From: Enterobacter sp. EA-1
Lineage (GTDB): Bacteria > Pseudomonadota > Gammaproteobacteria > Enterobacterales > Enterobacteriaceae
Assembly (NCBI GenBank): GCA_002886105.1
Contig: CP025776.1
Span: forward strand, 496,001 to 560,000
DNA: 64,000 bases
Reading direction: 5' to 3'
Shown here: piece after piece, positions 31,251 through 41,185 of the stretch
How positions within the stretch are numbered: the stretch's first letter is position 1
How the letters are laid out: every line of letters starts with the position of its first letter
Notes under the pieces: model-generated
The model's database searches: none
What the model saw: the letters and a program-made list of their open reading frames with translations, nothing else
Told to the model about the DNA's origin: nothing
Made by a program: the position numbers and the translations under genes

Positions 31251-33350
31251 ATTTAACCTGTTCATTTTCCTTAGTGAATATCATCATCGGGATGAGTCCG
31301 AGGGCTTCTTCGGTAATGGATTCGGCGCTTACCGGTTTTCCCAGTAAATAACCTTGCAGTGTATTACAGCCGAGTTCGGTGAGGAACGCGCGTTGCTCTT
31401 CCGTTTCCACCCCTTCGGCGACCACTTTCAGATTCAGTGTCTTCGCCAGTGCCACGATGGCGGAAACTATCGTGGCGTCATCGCCTTTGCGGCTGAGCTC
31501 ACGCACAAATGCGCGATCGATTTTTAGCTCACTGGCCGGCAGGCGTTTCAGATAGAGCAGGCTGGAGTAGCCTGTACCGAAATCATCAATAGACGCCTTT
31601 ACACCCAGTTCAGTCAGTTTTGTCAGCACCCGTACGCTCTCGTCCGGGTTGCTCATCGCGGTGGTTTCCGTCACTTCAAGGATCAGCTTGTCCGCTGGCA
31701 CATCATGCTTCCTGAGCGTGGTAATGATGGTGTCGATCAGTGAGGATTGCTCAAACTGAAGCGTTGAGAGATTCACCGCAATTGACCATGCCAGACGGCC
31801 CTGCTTGCGCCATTCGCTAAGCTGTCGGCAGGCCTCATCTACCACCCAGTTGCCCAATGGGACGATAAGCCCGGTTTTTTCGGCCAAAGGGAGAAACACA
31901 TCCGGCGTCAGGCGGCCTCTTTGTGGATGATCCCAACGCAGGAGCGCCTCAAAACCAATCACCGGGCCTGAAGGCGCATTGAATTTAGGTTGGTACACCA
32001 GACGGAATTCCTGATGTTCAAGCGCAGACCATAAATCATTGAGCAAGTGGAGCTGCGTTTGCGCCAGCGCATTCATTGACGGCTGGAAAAATGATAGCCA
32101 TTACGCCCCATATGCTTGGTGTGGTACATCGCTGCGTCGGCGTTGAACATCATCTCACGCTCGCTCTTGCCGTCATGCGGATATAGCGCGATGCCCACGC
32201 TCAGCGTGACCATGACATCATAGGGGTCGATGTTGAACGGTTTATCAATAACGTGTACCGGGGAATTGGCAAGCGTGGCCGCCTCGTCAGGCGCACTGAC
32301 TTCTACCAATAAGACGAATTCATCGCCGCCGATCCGCGCCAGCGTATATTGCCCTTTTAGCTGTTGCGTCAGGCGGTCGGTCACTGCAATCGAAGCTTAT
32401 CGCCGACATCGTGGCCCCATGCGTCGTTGACGGTTTTAAAACCATCTAGATCCATAAACATCAGGGCAAAACGGGAGTCTTCGCGTTTGGCTTTCGTAAT
32501 AGCCTGCTCAAGGCGGTCTTCCAGTAATACGCGGTTAGGTAAACGCGTCAGCGTATCGTGCAGGGCCGGGCGCGCCAGTTCACGATTAGCCGCAGCCAGC
32601 GACGTAGCCAGCAACGACGTCCGCGCCTGCAAACGCGCATCGAACATCGATACCAGTAATGTAATGCCCAGCACCGAGAACGCCATCATACTGACCAGAA
32701 TCGCCAGCCAGTTATTGTTAAAGCCGCTATGCCCCATGACGTGTTGCTGGGGAAATTGCGCAGCCATCATCCCGGTGTAATGCATCCCGGCAATGGCGAT
32801 CCCCATCAGAATGGCGGCGCCAAAGCGCATCAATGCCACCTGTGCGGCTTCATGACGTAAGCGGAAAGTGAGCCACAACGCGGCAAAAAGACGCTGCCAA
32901 CGCAATCACGACTGACAGGGCGACCCAGTTCATATTCCAGACAATGGCCGGTGAGACCTGCAAGGCGGCCATTCCGGTATAGTGCATCGCGACAATGCCA
33001 AGCCCCATCACAATGGAACCGGGAATCAGGCGCTGTAGATGGAGCCGTGGCGTGCTAACCAGCCAGAGTGCGAACAGCGAGGAGCCAATGGCAATGAACA
33101 TGGATATGACGGTAAGCAGCGGTTTGTAGCGCATGCTCATTGCTATGTCCATGGCCAGCATACCGATAAAATGCATCGCCCAGATGCCGATCCCCATTGC
33201 GATGCCGCCGCCTGTTAACCAGATCCGGTGCTGATGCCCCCCGTGCTGGTGGAAACGCGACCGGCCATATTCAGTGCGGTATAGGAGGCCGGGGATGGCG
33301 ACGATAAAAGAAACAACAACAAGGATATAGTCGTATTGGCTAACCAGCAT
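31249..33350 (-). CDS. Membrane MHYT-GGDEF-EAL cyclic-di-GMP protein (two frameshifts)
   Basis: About 700 residues. The N-terminal third is an MHYT sensor: seven hydrophobic segments with the repeats WAMHFIGMLA, VAMHYTGMAAL and IAGMHYTGMMAA, which are proposed to bind copper or sense a diatomic gas. The central GGDEF domain has LTRLPNRVLLEDRLEQAI, MDLDGFKTVND and an intact RIGGDEFVLL. The C-terminal EAL domain has GFEALLRWDHP, LILEVTETTAM, DDFGTGYSS and KVVAEGVETEEQ, all phosphodiesterase residues. Both activities are therefore plausible. Frames break near 32890 and 32388. It resembles Salmonella STM3388 by domain order and locus, as I recall. A second extra base lies near 33285. Confidence 0.9.
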
Positions 33351-33482
33351 GATGTCATCAACTCATTCACTAAGGGCGTTACGCATTGCTGCCGTCGTCG
33401 GGCGAAAAGGGCTGAGACATTATCATCGTAAGGGGATGGCTCAAAATGATTTAAACCCCAACGTTAGCCGGGGGTGAAAGCA

Positions 33483-33669
33483 CTATTGTCGCGAGTTTCC
33501 GCCACTTACAAGCTTTCGCAGTTCACCCAGTTTGAGCGGGTTCACGGAGTCCATATTGCGGCACTTATCAATCTCGGTCGTCAGATACTCAATCCATTGC
33601 ATGATGACGACATCCAGAATCAGGATCGACAGGAGCGAAAGCTACCAGCCACCAATATTTGCGAATCAT
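33483..33669 (-). CDS. yhdU: Small membrane protein YhdU, DUF2556 (one frameshift)
   Basis: About 61 residues, too short and broken for automatic calling. It starts MIRKYWWLVAF; after a one-base indel near 33634 it continues LLSILILDVVIMQWIEYLT and TEIDKCRNMDSVNPLKL, close to E. coli YhdU. It has a single N-terminal transmembrane helix and a short polar tail. The function is unknown. In K-12 it lies next to acrS; here it is beside the MHYT gene. Confidence 0.8.
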
Positions 33670-33771
33670 TCCGTGTTTCCCTATCTTGCAACCATTTGCT
33701 GAAAATATACACGAATCCACGACGGTGAAAAGACGAGGAAAGCGGGGTTTTGTGGGGTATTTCGGGCAGAA

Positions 33772-33809
33772 TAAAAAGGCGCTTCCCCATGCCGGTTAGC
33801 GCCTTTTTA
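33772..33809 (-). terminator. Terminator after fis
   Basis: AAAAAGGCGC...GCGCCTTTTT hairpin around a 16-base loop, with T-runs on both strands; it serves dusB-fis and perhaps transcripts from the other side. Confidence 0.8.
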
Positions 33810-33833
33810 TCAATACAACTCACTGATTCAAAA

Positions 33834-34129
<296 letters not shown>

Positions 34130-34154
34130 AGTTCTGTCAGCTCTTTATTTCTGT

Positions 34155-34991
34155 TTACGCAAAATTTTCGAAGTATGCCTCCAACGCCTCCAGCTGTTCG
34201 CTGGCATCCTCAATGGCGTTGAATGTGCGCCGAAACTGGTCATTCGGGAGCGTGCTCGGAGATACCGAGGAGACGTGTTTACGCGCGATTCGATAACCTT
34301 TGCCTGACCATAAAAGTCATGCAGTTCCCGAACGTGCGCGCAAAGCAAGCGCTTAACCTCTGCCAAAGGCAGCGGGCCAGCAGCTCCCCAGTGTCCAGAT
34401 AATGCTGGATTTCCGAATCGGTCTTCCTGACTGCGCGGCCTATCATCAGGCATCCGTAATCGAGCAGCTCTGGCTTTAAGCGGGTCAGTAATGTCGCCAT
34501 TCGCGATAACCGGAATGGAAACTTTCTGCTTAACTGCCCGAATACTGTCGTACTCAGCTTCTCCAGCCAGTGCGAATTTTCAGCGTGACAGGAACATCCA
34601 CCGCCGCAACCACCGTGGTCAGGATTGACTTCACCAGATCCGGGTATTGCAACAGGGCCGAGCCTGCAAACTTGCGATTCACCTTTTGGCCGGACAGCCA
34701 TATTGATATCAATAATCTGGGCGCCGCTTTCCACGTTGATACGTGCGGCTTCCGCCATTTCATCCGGGTCGCTGCCGGCAATTTGCACGGTGCGAATACC
34801 GGGTTCATCAATATGCACCATCCGCAGTCGGGATTTGTCGCTTTCCCACACCTGCGGGTTGGACGACATCATCTCGGATACGGTTAAACCGGCTCCCATC
34901 TCGTAGCACAACGTCCGAATGGTCTGTCAGTAATGCCAGCCATCGGCGCTGCGATCAGGCGATTTCTGAGCTGGTGGTGTCCGATGCGCAT
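34155..34991 (-). CDS. dusB: tRNA-dihydrouridine synthase B with ~100-nt internal gap
   Basis: FMN-dependent reduction of uridine 17 in tRNA. It starts [22 protein letters not shown], a TIM-barrel opening, then [20 protein letters not shown]. The catalytic stretch [22 protein letters not shown] is present across frame breaks. At about 34566, KIRTGW runs directly into [13 protein letters not shown]; about 34 codons, including the conserved LTIHGRTR FMN-phosphate motif, are missing compared with E. coli. Smaller losses lie near 34455, 34420 and 34275 (CTCCGAGCAC for CTCCAGGAGCAC). The span is 837 against 966. The end is FENFA. Confidence 0.9.
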
Positions 34992-35389
34992 GAGTTAAGA
35001 AATGACCATACTGTGACTGCAAGGCGGCGTATATTACGCATTTTTCGCACGAGATGAAAGGCCAAACTTTGACCAATCCTCTGTTGTAGATCGCCAGCAG
35101 CAACGGCAGGGGTTTAAAATAATAAATCATATTTATCATTAGGTTACTAGAAAGAGAAAAAATTTTGTTAAGGCGATAAATTCACGCAAGTAATCGTTTT
35201 GTGAGGGAGATAAGCGGGCGGATTGTTTTTTTTCGTGCAAAAGGGCGGGTTTTGCGAACCGGCTAGCATTTTTGACCTGACAATTTTGGGGATTATTCGA
35301 CAACCCGATACCCCTGCAGCGGTTGTTACTGGGGCGGCTGAGGGTGAATTGTGGTGGGTAAAAACTAAAAAAGACGAAGGCTTGAAAGC
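34992..35389. other. dusB-fis upstream region
   Basis: About 400 bases between dusB and prmA. It holds the dusB-fis promoter, an AT-rich block with T/A-runs near 35120-35170 that may contain Fis or CRP sites, and the hairpin after prmA. No gene is recognised here. Confidence 0.6.
35031..35059 (-). promoter_or_regulatory. dusB-fis promoter
   Basis: On the minus strand TTTCAT, a 17-base spacer, then TAATAT, followed by the GC-rich discriminator ACGCCGCC. The sequence closely follows the E. coli fis promoter, whose weak -35 and GC-rich start region give growth-rate and stringent control. Confidence 0.78.
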
Positions 35390-35405
35390 GTGGCCCGCAG
35401 GCCAC
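35390..35405 (-). terminator. Hairpin after prmA
   Basis: GTGGCC-TGCG-GGCCAC perfect stem just past the prmA stop; it lacks a good T-run, so a weak or Rho-assisted terminator is possible. Confidence 0.45.
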
Positions 35406-35415
35406 ACTGAGAAGC

Positions 35416-36294
35416 TTATTTTTTTGACCGGTGATGCGGCACCACTCCTCTTTCTCCACCACCGGATCGAGGGTGAAGACGTCAGCATAGGCTTCACAGA
35501 CGCTATCCGCACCGGCTGGCAAGGATACCGGAAAGGCCCAGTAAACCGCCCTCAACGGGCAGCACGCTGATTAACGGCGCCAGTTCACGCAATGGGCCAG
35601 CCAGAATGTTGGCGACCACCACATCGGCCTGCATGGCCTCTGGCTGATCTTTCGGCAGATAGAGTTCCAGCCGTTCAGACACGCCATTGCGCTGGGCATT
35701 ATCGCGGCTTGCCTGAATAGCCTGCGGATCAATATCAATACCGATCGCTTTTGCCGCGCCAAGCTTCAGAGCGGCAATCGCGAGGATCGAACCACAACCG
35801 AAGTCGATCACCGTCTTGCCGGTAAGATCCAGCCCGTCCAGCCATTGCAGGCACAGCGACGTGGTCGGGTGAGTACCGGTGCCAAAAAGCAAGCCCGGGG
35901 ATCGAGCATCACGTTAACCGCATTAGGATCCGGGACATCGCGCCAGCTCGAGGATCCACAGACGCTCGCCAAAACGCATCGGGTGGAAGTTATCCATCCA
36001 TTCGCGCTCCCAGTCTTTATCTTCCAGTTGCTCAATCTTGTGGGCGAAGCCTTCACCCAGCAGCGGGTGGAAAGCGAGTTGGGCGATAACGTCATTCATC
36101 TCGGTTTCGGCATCAAACAGGCCGATAACATCGGTATCGCCCCACAGGCGCGTTTCGCCCGGCAATGGCTCGAACACCGGCGTATCATGCGTGTCCTCGG
36201 AAAGTAATGGAAACGGCGCCCGCTTCCATCAGGGCATCGCTCAGCTCTTCGGCGTTAGCGCCGGTGGTGTTCAGTTTCAGTTGGATCCGGGCAT
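35416..36294 (-). CDS. prmA: Ribosomal protein L11 methyltransferase PrmA (frameshifted)
   Basis: Trimethylates L11 using SAM. The start reads ATGCCCGGATCC for an expected ATGCCCTGGATCC (MPWIQ), a CCTGG site, so the frame breaks at codon 2. [46 protein letters not shown] and the SAM site [20 protein letters not shown] with [14 protein letters not shown] follow, with breaks near 36197, 35940, 35890, 35775 and 35540. The end ITGQKK before TAA needs one more A in an A7 run. The family length is 293. Confidence 0.93.
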
Positions 36295-36305
36295 GTCTTA
36301 ACTCT

Positions 36306-37732
36306 TTATTGATTAACAGAGATAGTCGGAGCCTGCGGCGCGGGTTGACAAAACGGTTCCCGACGACGAAAGCCAGCAAACTTAGCAGCAACGAGGGCAC
36401 AATCGGGTGGAAGCCCGGTGTACTGAATATTAAAGGTGGCGAGCACGGCATACAGCACGCCACCGACAATCATGGCGCTGAGTGCGCCCACCGCGTTCGC
36501 GCGCTCCCAGTAAAGCCCCAGCACCAGCGGCCACAGGAACACGGCTTCCAGCCCGCCAAACGCCAGCAGGTTCAGCCAGATGATCATCTCCGGCGGACGC
36601 CATGCCGCCAGCATCATCAGGATCCCAAGCACCGGTGGTGGTGATCGTGGAGATGCGTTTCAGCCGCTGCTCATGATGCATTTTAGTCGGCTGCGCGTTG
36701 AGCCACAGATCTTTCACGATCGTCGCGGAAGCCTGCAGCAGATGCGCATTCACATTCGACATGATCGCCGCCATCGGCGCAGCGAGGAACAGACCCGCCG
36801 CCCGAGGGCGGCAGCACTTCAACCATCAACGTTGGGATCACCTGATCCGGTACCGACAGATGAGGCAGCACGGCACGGCCCAGTGCGCCTGCCAGATGCA
36901 TACCGAGCATTAACAGCGCAATGACGACAGTGCCAATAACGATGCCGCGATGTACGGATTTACTGTCTTTATACGAGATGCAGCGTACGGCGGTGTGCGG
37001 CAGGCCAATCACACCGAAACAGACCAGCACCCAGAATGAGGTCATAAATGCTGGGGTGAGAATATCCGACGCGCCATGCGGGCTGACCAGTTTGGGATCG
37101 ATATGTTGCAAGGTGTCGACCGCATTGTGCAGGCCTCCTGCATGGATCACCCCGACCAGCAGCGCAGGTGCCAACCATCACCATTCCTGCATCGTGTCGT
37201 TCAATACGCTGGCGCGGAAGCCGCCAAACGCGGTGTACAACGCAATCGTAATGCCGAAGATCAGCAGCCCGGTTTCGTATTTAATGCCAGCAGCGGTTTC
37301 CAGTAAACGCGCGCCGCCAATAAACTGCACCGCAATGTGGCGCCAACAAACGCCACCAACAGGCTGTGCTGAGTTGGCAATCCAGACCACTGCGCGGCTT
37401 TGGTAGCGCGCCATCAGCATATCGTTAAGGGTGATGGCGTTATAGCGGCGCGCCAGAATGGCGAACTTCTTGCCAAGAATACCCAGCGACAGCCAGATAG
37501 TCGGCACGGATCATCGCCAGCAGCACCCAACCCAGCCAATTTATAGGCAGCGCACGGCTGATAAAAGAACTGGCGCTGACATAGGTGGCGGTCAGCGTCA
37601 TTGCCAGCACAAAGCCGCCCATCGAACGGCTACCGAGGAAATACTCGCTCAGGAAGGTTCCGCTGCTGCTCGCTGGCAAAGAAGGCCAAAACCTTAAATG
37701 ATGATCAGTACGGCAATGATTTCATTCTGCAT
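36306..37732 (-). CDS. panF: Sodium/pantothenate symporter PanF (frameshifted)
   Basis: Na+-coupled pantothenate importer of the SSS family, about 13 transmembrane helices. Recognisable segments: [49 protein letters not shown] signature region [51 protein letters not shown] and [31 protein letters not shown]. More than ten indels break the frame, and the span is 25 bases short of the E. coli length; about six codons are lost in the first 30. It starts two bases past the yhdT stop, so the two genes are coupled. Confidence 0.91.
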
Positions 37733-37734
37733 CG

Positions 37735-37957
37735 TTATCCTCCGAGGGCGATATCGCGGAAGATAAAACGCACCATTGCCCAGCACAGCAAAATAAACAC
37801 CAATGGCGTGAGCGGCAGCAGCTCACCAACGCAGCGGTGAATCCCTGCGCGGAATCGGGTAGGTAAGCACACACTAACCCGAGGCAGCCAGATAAAGAAG
37901 GGTCAGCCACAGTGCCCAGCGGGCTTCTTTGTGGGCCTGAACAAAACGCTTGTCCAT
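37735..37957 (-). CDS. yhdT: Inner-membrane protein YhdT, DUF997 (frameshifted)
   Basis: Small protein with two transmembrane helices, always upstream of panF. It starts [25 protein letters not shown]. After indels near 37880 and 37820 the text shows DSAQGFT and a second hydrophobic stretch, ending [10 protein letters not shown]. The span is about 20 bases shorter than the 80-codon E. coli gene, indicating missing bases around the first helix. Whether it assists PanF is unknown. Confidence 0.85.
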
Positions 37958-38010
37958 TGTATTCCCTTGTGGATGAAGAAAGCGGGGATTGTACCCTATG
38001 GAAGATGGGA

Positions 38011-38038
38011 GAAAAGAAAAGGCCGGAAAATCCGGCCT
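38011..38038 (-). terminator. Terminator after accC
   Basis: AGGCCGGA-TTT-TCCGGCCT with TTTCTTTTC tail on the minus strand, 18 bases past the accC stop. yhdT-panF may need its own promoter or read-through. Confidence 0.82.
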
Positions 38039-38055
38039 CTTGTGCTGCTTGCAGA

Positions 38056-39397
38056 TTATTTTTCCTGCAAACCGAGTTTTTTCTCCGGTGTAGTGGATGT
38101 TGGTTCCACCGCGCTGGAAATTCTCGTCGCTCATAATACGCATCTGCAGATCAACGTTGGTTTTAATACCGTCGATAATCAGCTCCTGCAGCGCATTCTT
38201 CATACGTGCAATCGCGACTTCGCGGGTTTCACCAAAGCGGATCAACTTACCGATCATTGAATCGTAATACGGCGGGACAGTGTACCCGGCGTAAATGCGA
38301 TTCAACGTACACCAAAACCGCCCGGCGCGTGGAAACGCGTGATTTTACCCGGACTTGGCAGGAAGGTGTTCGGATCTTCGGCGTTGATACGGCACTCTAC
38401 CGCATGGCCTTTAACAATCACGTCTTCCTGTTTGATGGACAGCGGCTGACCCGCGGCAATACGCAACTGCTCTTTGATCAGGTCAACGCCGGTGATCATT
38501 TCGGTTACCGGATGTTCAACCTGAATACGGGTGTTCATTTCAATGAAGTAGAACTCACCGTTTTCGAACAGGAACTCGAACGTACCCCGCTCCGCGATAA
38601 CCGATTTCAACACAGGCTTTCGCACAGCGTTCACCGATAAAGCGACGCAGTTCCGGCGTGATGCCCGGTGCGGGTGCTTCTTCAACCACTTTCTGGTGAC
38701 GACGCTGCATGGAGCAGTCGCGCTCAGCCAGATAGATAGCGTTGCCCCCGGCCATCCGCCAGTACCGGATCTCGACGTGGCGAGGATTTTCCGGTGTTCT
38801 CCATATGCACCATGTCGTTGTTGAAAGCGGCTTTCGCTTCCGCACGGGTCATGGCGATGAGCGCCAGATCGGCATCTTTACGCACAACGCGCATACCGCG
38901 ACCGCCGCCGCCGCCGGATGCCTTGATGATCACCGGGTAACCAATGCGTTTAGCATGGGCGCGGTTCACATCGGCATCATCGCCCAGCGGGCCATCAGAG
39001 CCGGGTACGCACGGTACGCCAGCCAGTTTCATCGCGTTGATTGCAGACACTTTGTCACCCATCAGGCGGATGGTTTCTGCTTTCGGGCCGATGAAGATAA
39101 AGCCGGAGCGCTCAACCTGCTCAGCAAAGTTGGCGTTTTCGGAAAGGAAGCCATACCCGGGTGAATCGCAGCCGCACCGGTGATTTCGGCAGCGGAGATA
39201 ATTGCCGGGATATTCAGATAACTTTTTACGGACGGTGCCGGACCGATACAGACTGTTTCGTCCGCCAGCAGTACGTGTTTTAAATCGCGATCCGCAGTGG
39301 AGTGCACAGCGACAGTCTTGATGCCCAGCTCTTTACAGGCACGAAGAATACGCAGTGCAATCTCGCCGCGGTTGGCGATAACAATTTTATCCAGCAT
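38056..39397 (-). CDS. accC: Biotin carboxylase AccC (frameshifted)
   Basis: ATP-dependent carboxylation of biotin on AccB, first half-reaction of acetyl-CoA carboxylase. It starts [25 protein letters not shown]. The ATP-grasp parts [44 protein letters not shown] and the active-site region [21 protein letters not shown] are present. Breaks lie near 39160, 38990, 38795, 38750, 38600, 38305 and 38087. At the last, TACACCGGAG stands for TACCTGGAG (CCTGG); corrected, the end is KKLGLQEK. The span is eight bases short of 449 codons plus stop. Confidence 0.94.
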
Positions 39398-39407
39398 GTG
39401 CGCCTCG

Positions 39408-39881
39408 TTACTCGATGACGACCAGCGGCTCGTCAAATTCAACCACCGGTTGGCCACTTTCAGCCAGAATGGCTTTCACCACGCCTGCTTTATCGGCTTC
39501 GATCTGGTTCATCATTTTCATCGCTTCAACGATGCACAGGGTGTCGCCCACGTTGACTTTCGGCCAACTTCACAGAACGCTTTCGCGTCCGGGCTCGGGG
39601 GTACGATAGAAAGTCCCGACCATCGGGGAACGTACGATGTGACCACTGATTTCTGTCGCTGCCGGTGCTTCCATTGCTGGAGCGGCTGTCGGTGCTACAG
39701 CGTTAGACAGTGCAGGTTGTTGCATCATCGGTGCGGCATAAGCCTGCTGCATCACCGGGAAACCTGCATTCGGCGCGCTACGGCTGATGCGTACTGACTC
39801 TTCGCCTTCAGAAATTTCCAGTTCAGAGATGCCTGATTCTTCAACCAGCTCGATCAGTTTTTTAATCTTACGAATATCCAT
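39408..39881 (-). CDS. accB: Biotin carboxyl carrier protein AccB (one frameshift)
   Basis: Carries biotin for acetyl-CoA carboxylase and represses its own operon. It starts [22 protein letters not shown], then the Ala/Pro/Met-rich linker ([23 protein letters not shown]), then the biotinyl domain [18 protein letters not shown] with the biotin site EAMKMMN near residue 122. Extra bases near 39595 and 39565 shift the frame between the two halves. The end is DEPLVVIE. It sits ten bases upstream of accC. Confidence 0.94.
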
Positions 39882-39902
39882 GAGTGGGTTCCGTACTCTT
39901 GT

Positions 39903-40353
39903 TTAGTGTGATTGTGACAAGCGTTTTACCGCTGTCTGTAAAGCGTATGAATAACCATCCGCACCGAATCCGCAGATAACGCCAGCGGAGATATCAGACA
40001 GATAAGAGTGGTGGCGGAACGGCTCCCGCGCATACACATTGCTGAGGTGGATCTCGATAAACGGGATGTCCACTGCCAGCAATGCATCGCGAATAGCGAC
40101 GCTGGTGTGTAAATGCGGCCGGATTGATCAGGATAGAGTCCACGGTATCTTTAGCCTGATGAATACGGTCGATAATTGCGTACTCCGCGTTAGACTGAAA
40201 ATGCGTCAGTTCCACATCAAGCGCTGCTGCTTCTGTACTCAACTGCTTAACAATATCGTCCAGCGTCAGCGTGCCGTACTTCTCCGGCTCACGGGCGCCG
40301 AGCATATTAAGGTTCGGTCCGTTCAAAAGCAAAATGTGGAACTTGTCAGCCAT
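39903..40353 (-). CDS. aroQ: Type II 3-dehydroquinate dehydratase AroQ (frameshifted)
   Basis: Converts 3-dehydroquinate to dehydroshikimate. The type II signature is clear: [29 protein letters not shown] near the N-terminus (with the catalytic Tyr) and [16 protein letters not shown] missing base near 40113 shifts the frame inside [17 protein letters not shown], and another near 39945; the end is VKRLSQSH. About 150 residues. It heads the aroQ-accB-accC operon. E. coli K-12 relies on the unrelated type I AroD and, as I recall, has no aroQ here. Confidence 0.92.
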
Positions 40354-40463
40354 TATGCTGCTATCTCCTGCGATTCGCCGGTAAAAAACAAAATATACCT
40401 TCGATGCGCGATTGTCACCTTTTCAGAGGCTAAAAACCCCTGTCAGGAAAACCAAAGTCGCAC

Positions 40464-40469
40464 ATTATA
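40464..40469 (-). promoter_or_regulatory. -10 element of the aroQ-accBC promoter
   Basis: A perfect TATAAT on the minus strand followed by GTGCG, about 110 bases upstream of aroQ. The -35 is weak (TTTAGC region). The long leader fits the autoregulated accBC leader of E. coli. Confidence 0.6.
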
Positions 40470-40587
40470 ACGATTTCGTAGCATTTGGCAGCTAAATACT
40501 GGTCTTATCAGGGAAGATTATCCATCACCGCCAGCAGCATGGCTGTGAATGATAGAAGATCTGCGGGAAAGTGCACAGAATGAAACG

Positions 40588-41185
40588 CTAATGCCACCAT
40601 TGGCGGAACTTCTTATAACGCCATGCTAATAGCGCCAGCGCGATGATTGCATAGATCACGGGTTGTGGTGAGAGGATCTTCACCGACCAGAGATAGTGAA
40701 TGGGCGCGAGGATCGCCACCAGATAGACGAAGTTATGCAATTGCTGCCAGCGTTTGCCCAATTTACGTTGCGCCCACTGCGTTGAGGTCGCCGCCAGCGC
40801 CAGTAAAATGAGCCAGCTTACCGCGCCGAGCATTAAATAGGGCCGCGTGGTCAGTTCCTGACCCAGCAGCGCCAGATTGTTGATGCCCAGTTCCAGCAAG
40901 GTATAGCTGGTGAGGTGCAGCGTCGCCCGTGCAAAACACCATAATCCCAGCAACCTGCGGGTGCGGATCAATAAAGGTTGCTTTGCATAACGCGCCAACG
41001 GGGCGACCAGCAGCGTGGCTAACAGGAATTTTAGCGCCATTCTGCCGGTAAAATGCTGAATATCTTTGCCGGATCGGCACTGAAATAATACAGCTTGCGG
41101 CCCAAAACAGCCAGATAAAAGGCAATAACCCTGCCAGATGGAGGAGAACTTTAAGCCGGGTCACCTGTTTTGCCGTTAAACGCAC
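40588..41185 (-). CDS. msrQ: MsrQ, heme membrane subunit of periplasmic Met sulfoxide reductase (frameshifted)
   Basis: Six-helix b-type cytochrome (formerly YedZ) that passes quinol electrons to MsrP. GTG start ([26 protein letters not shown]) directly abuts the msrP stop. Heme-ligand His candidates lie in [34 protein letters not shown] and [21 protein letters not shown]. Breaks occur near 41070 to 41040. It ends [10 protein letters not shown], about 199 residues, somewhat shorter than the E. coli protein, which has a longer basic tail. Confidence 0.92.

Noticed and set aside
35139-35570. Overlapping frames of 115-138 codons on both strands downstream of prmA
   Set aside because: The + frame and - frame are shadows of the prmA 3' end plus AT-rich dusB-fis upstream DNA; no family resemblance, signal peptide or ribosome site was seen.
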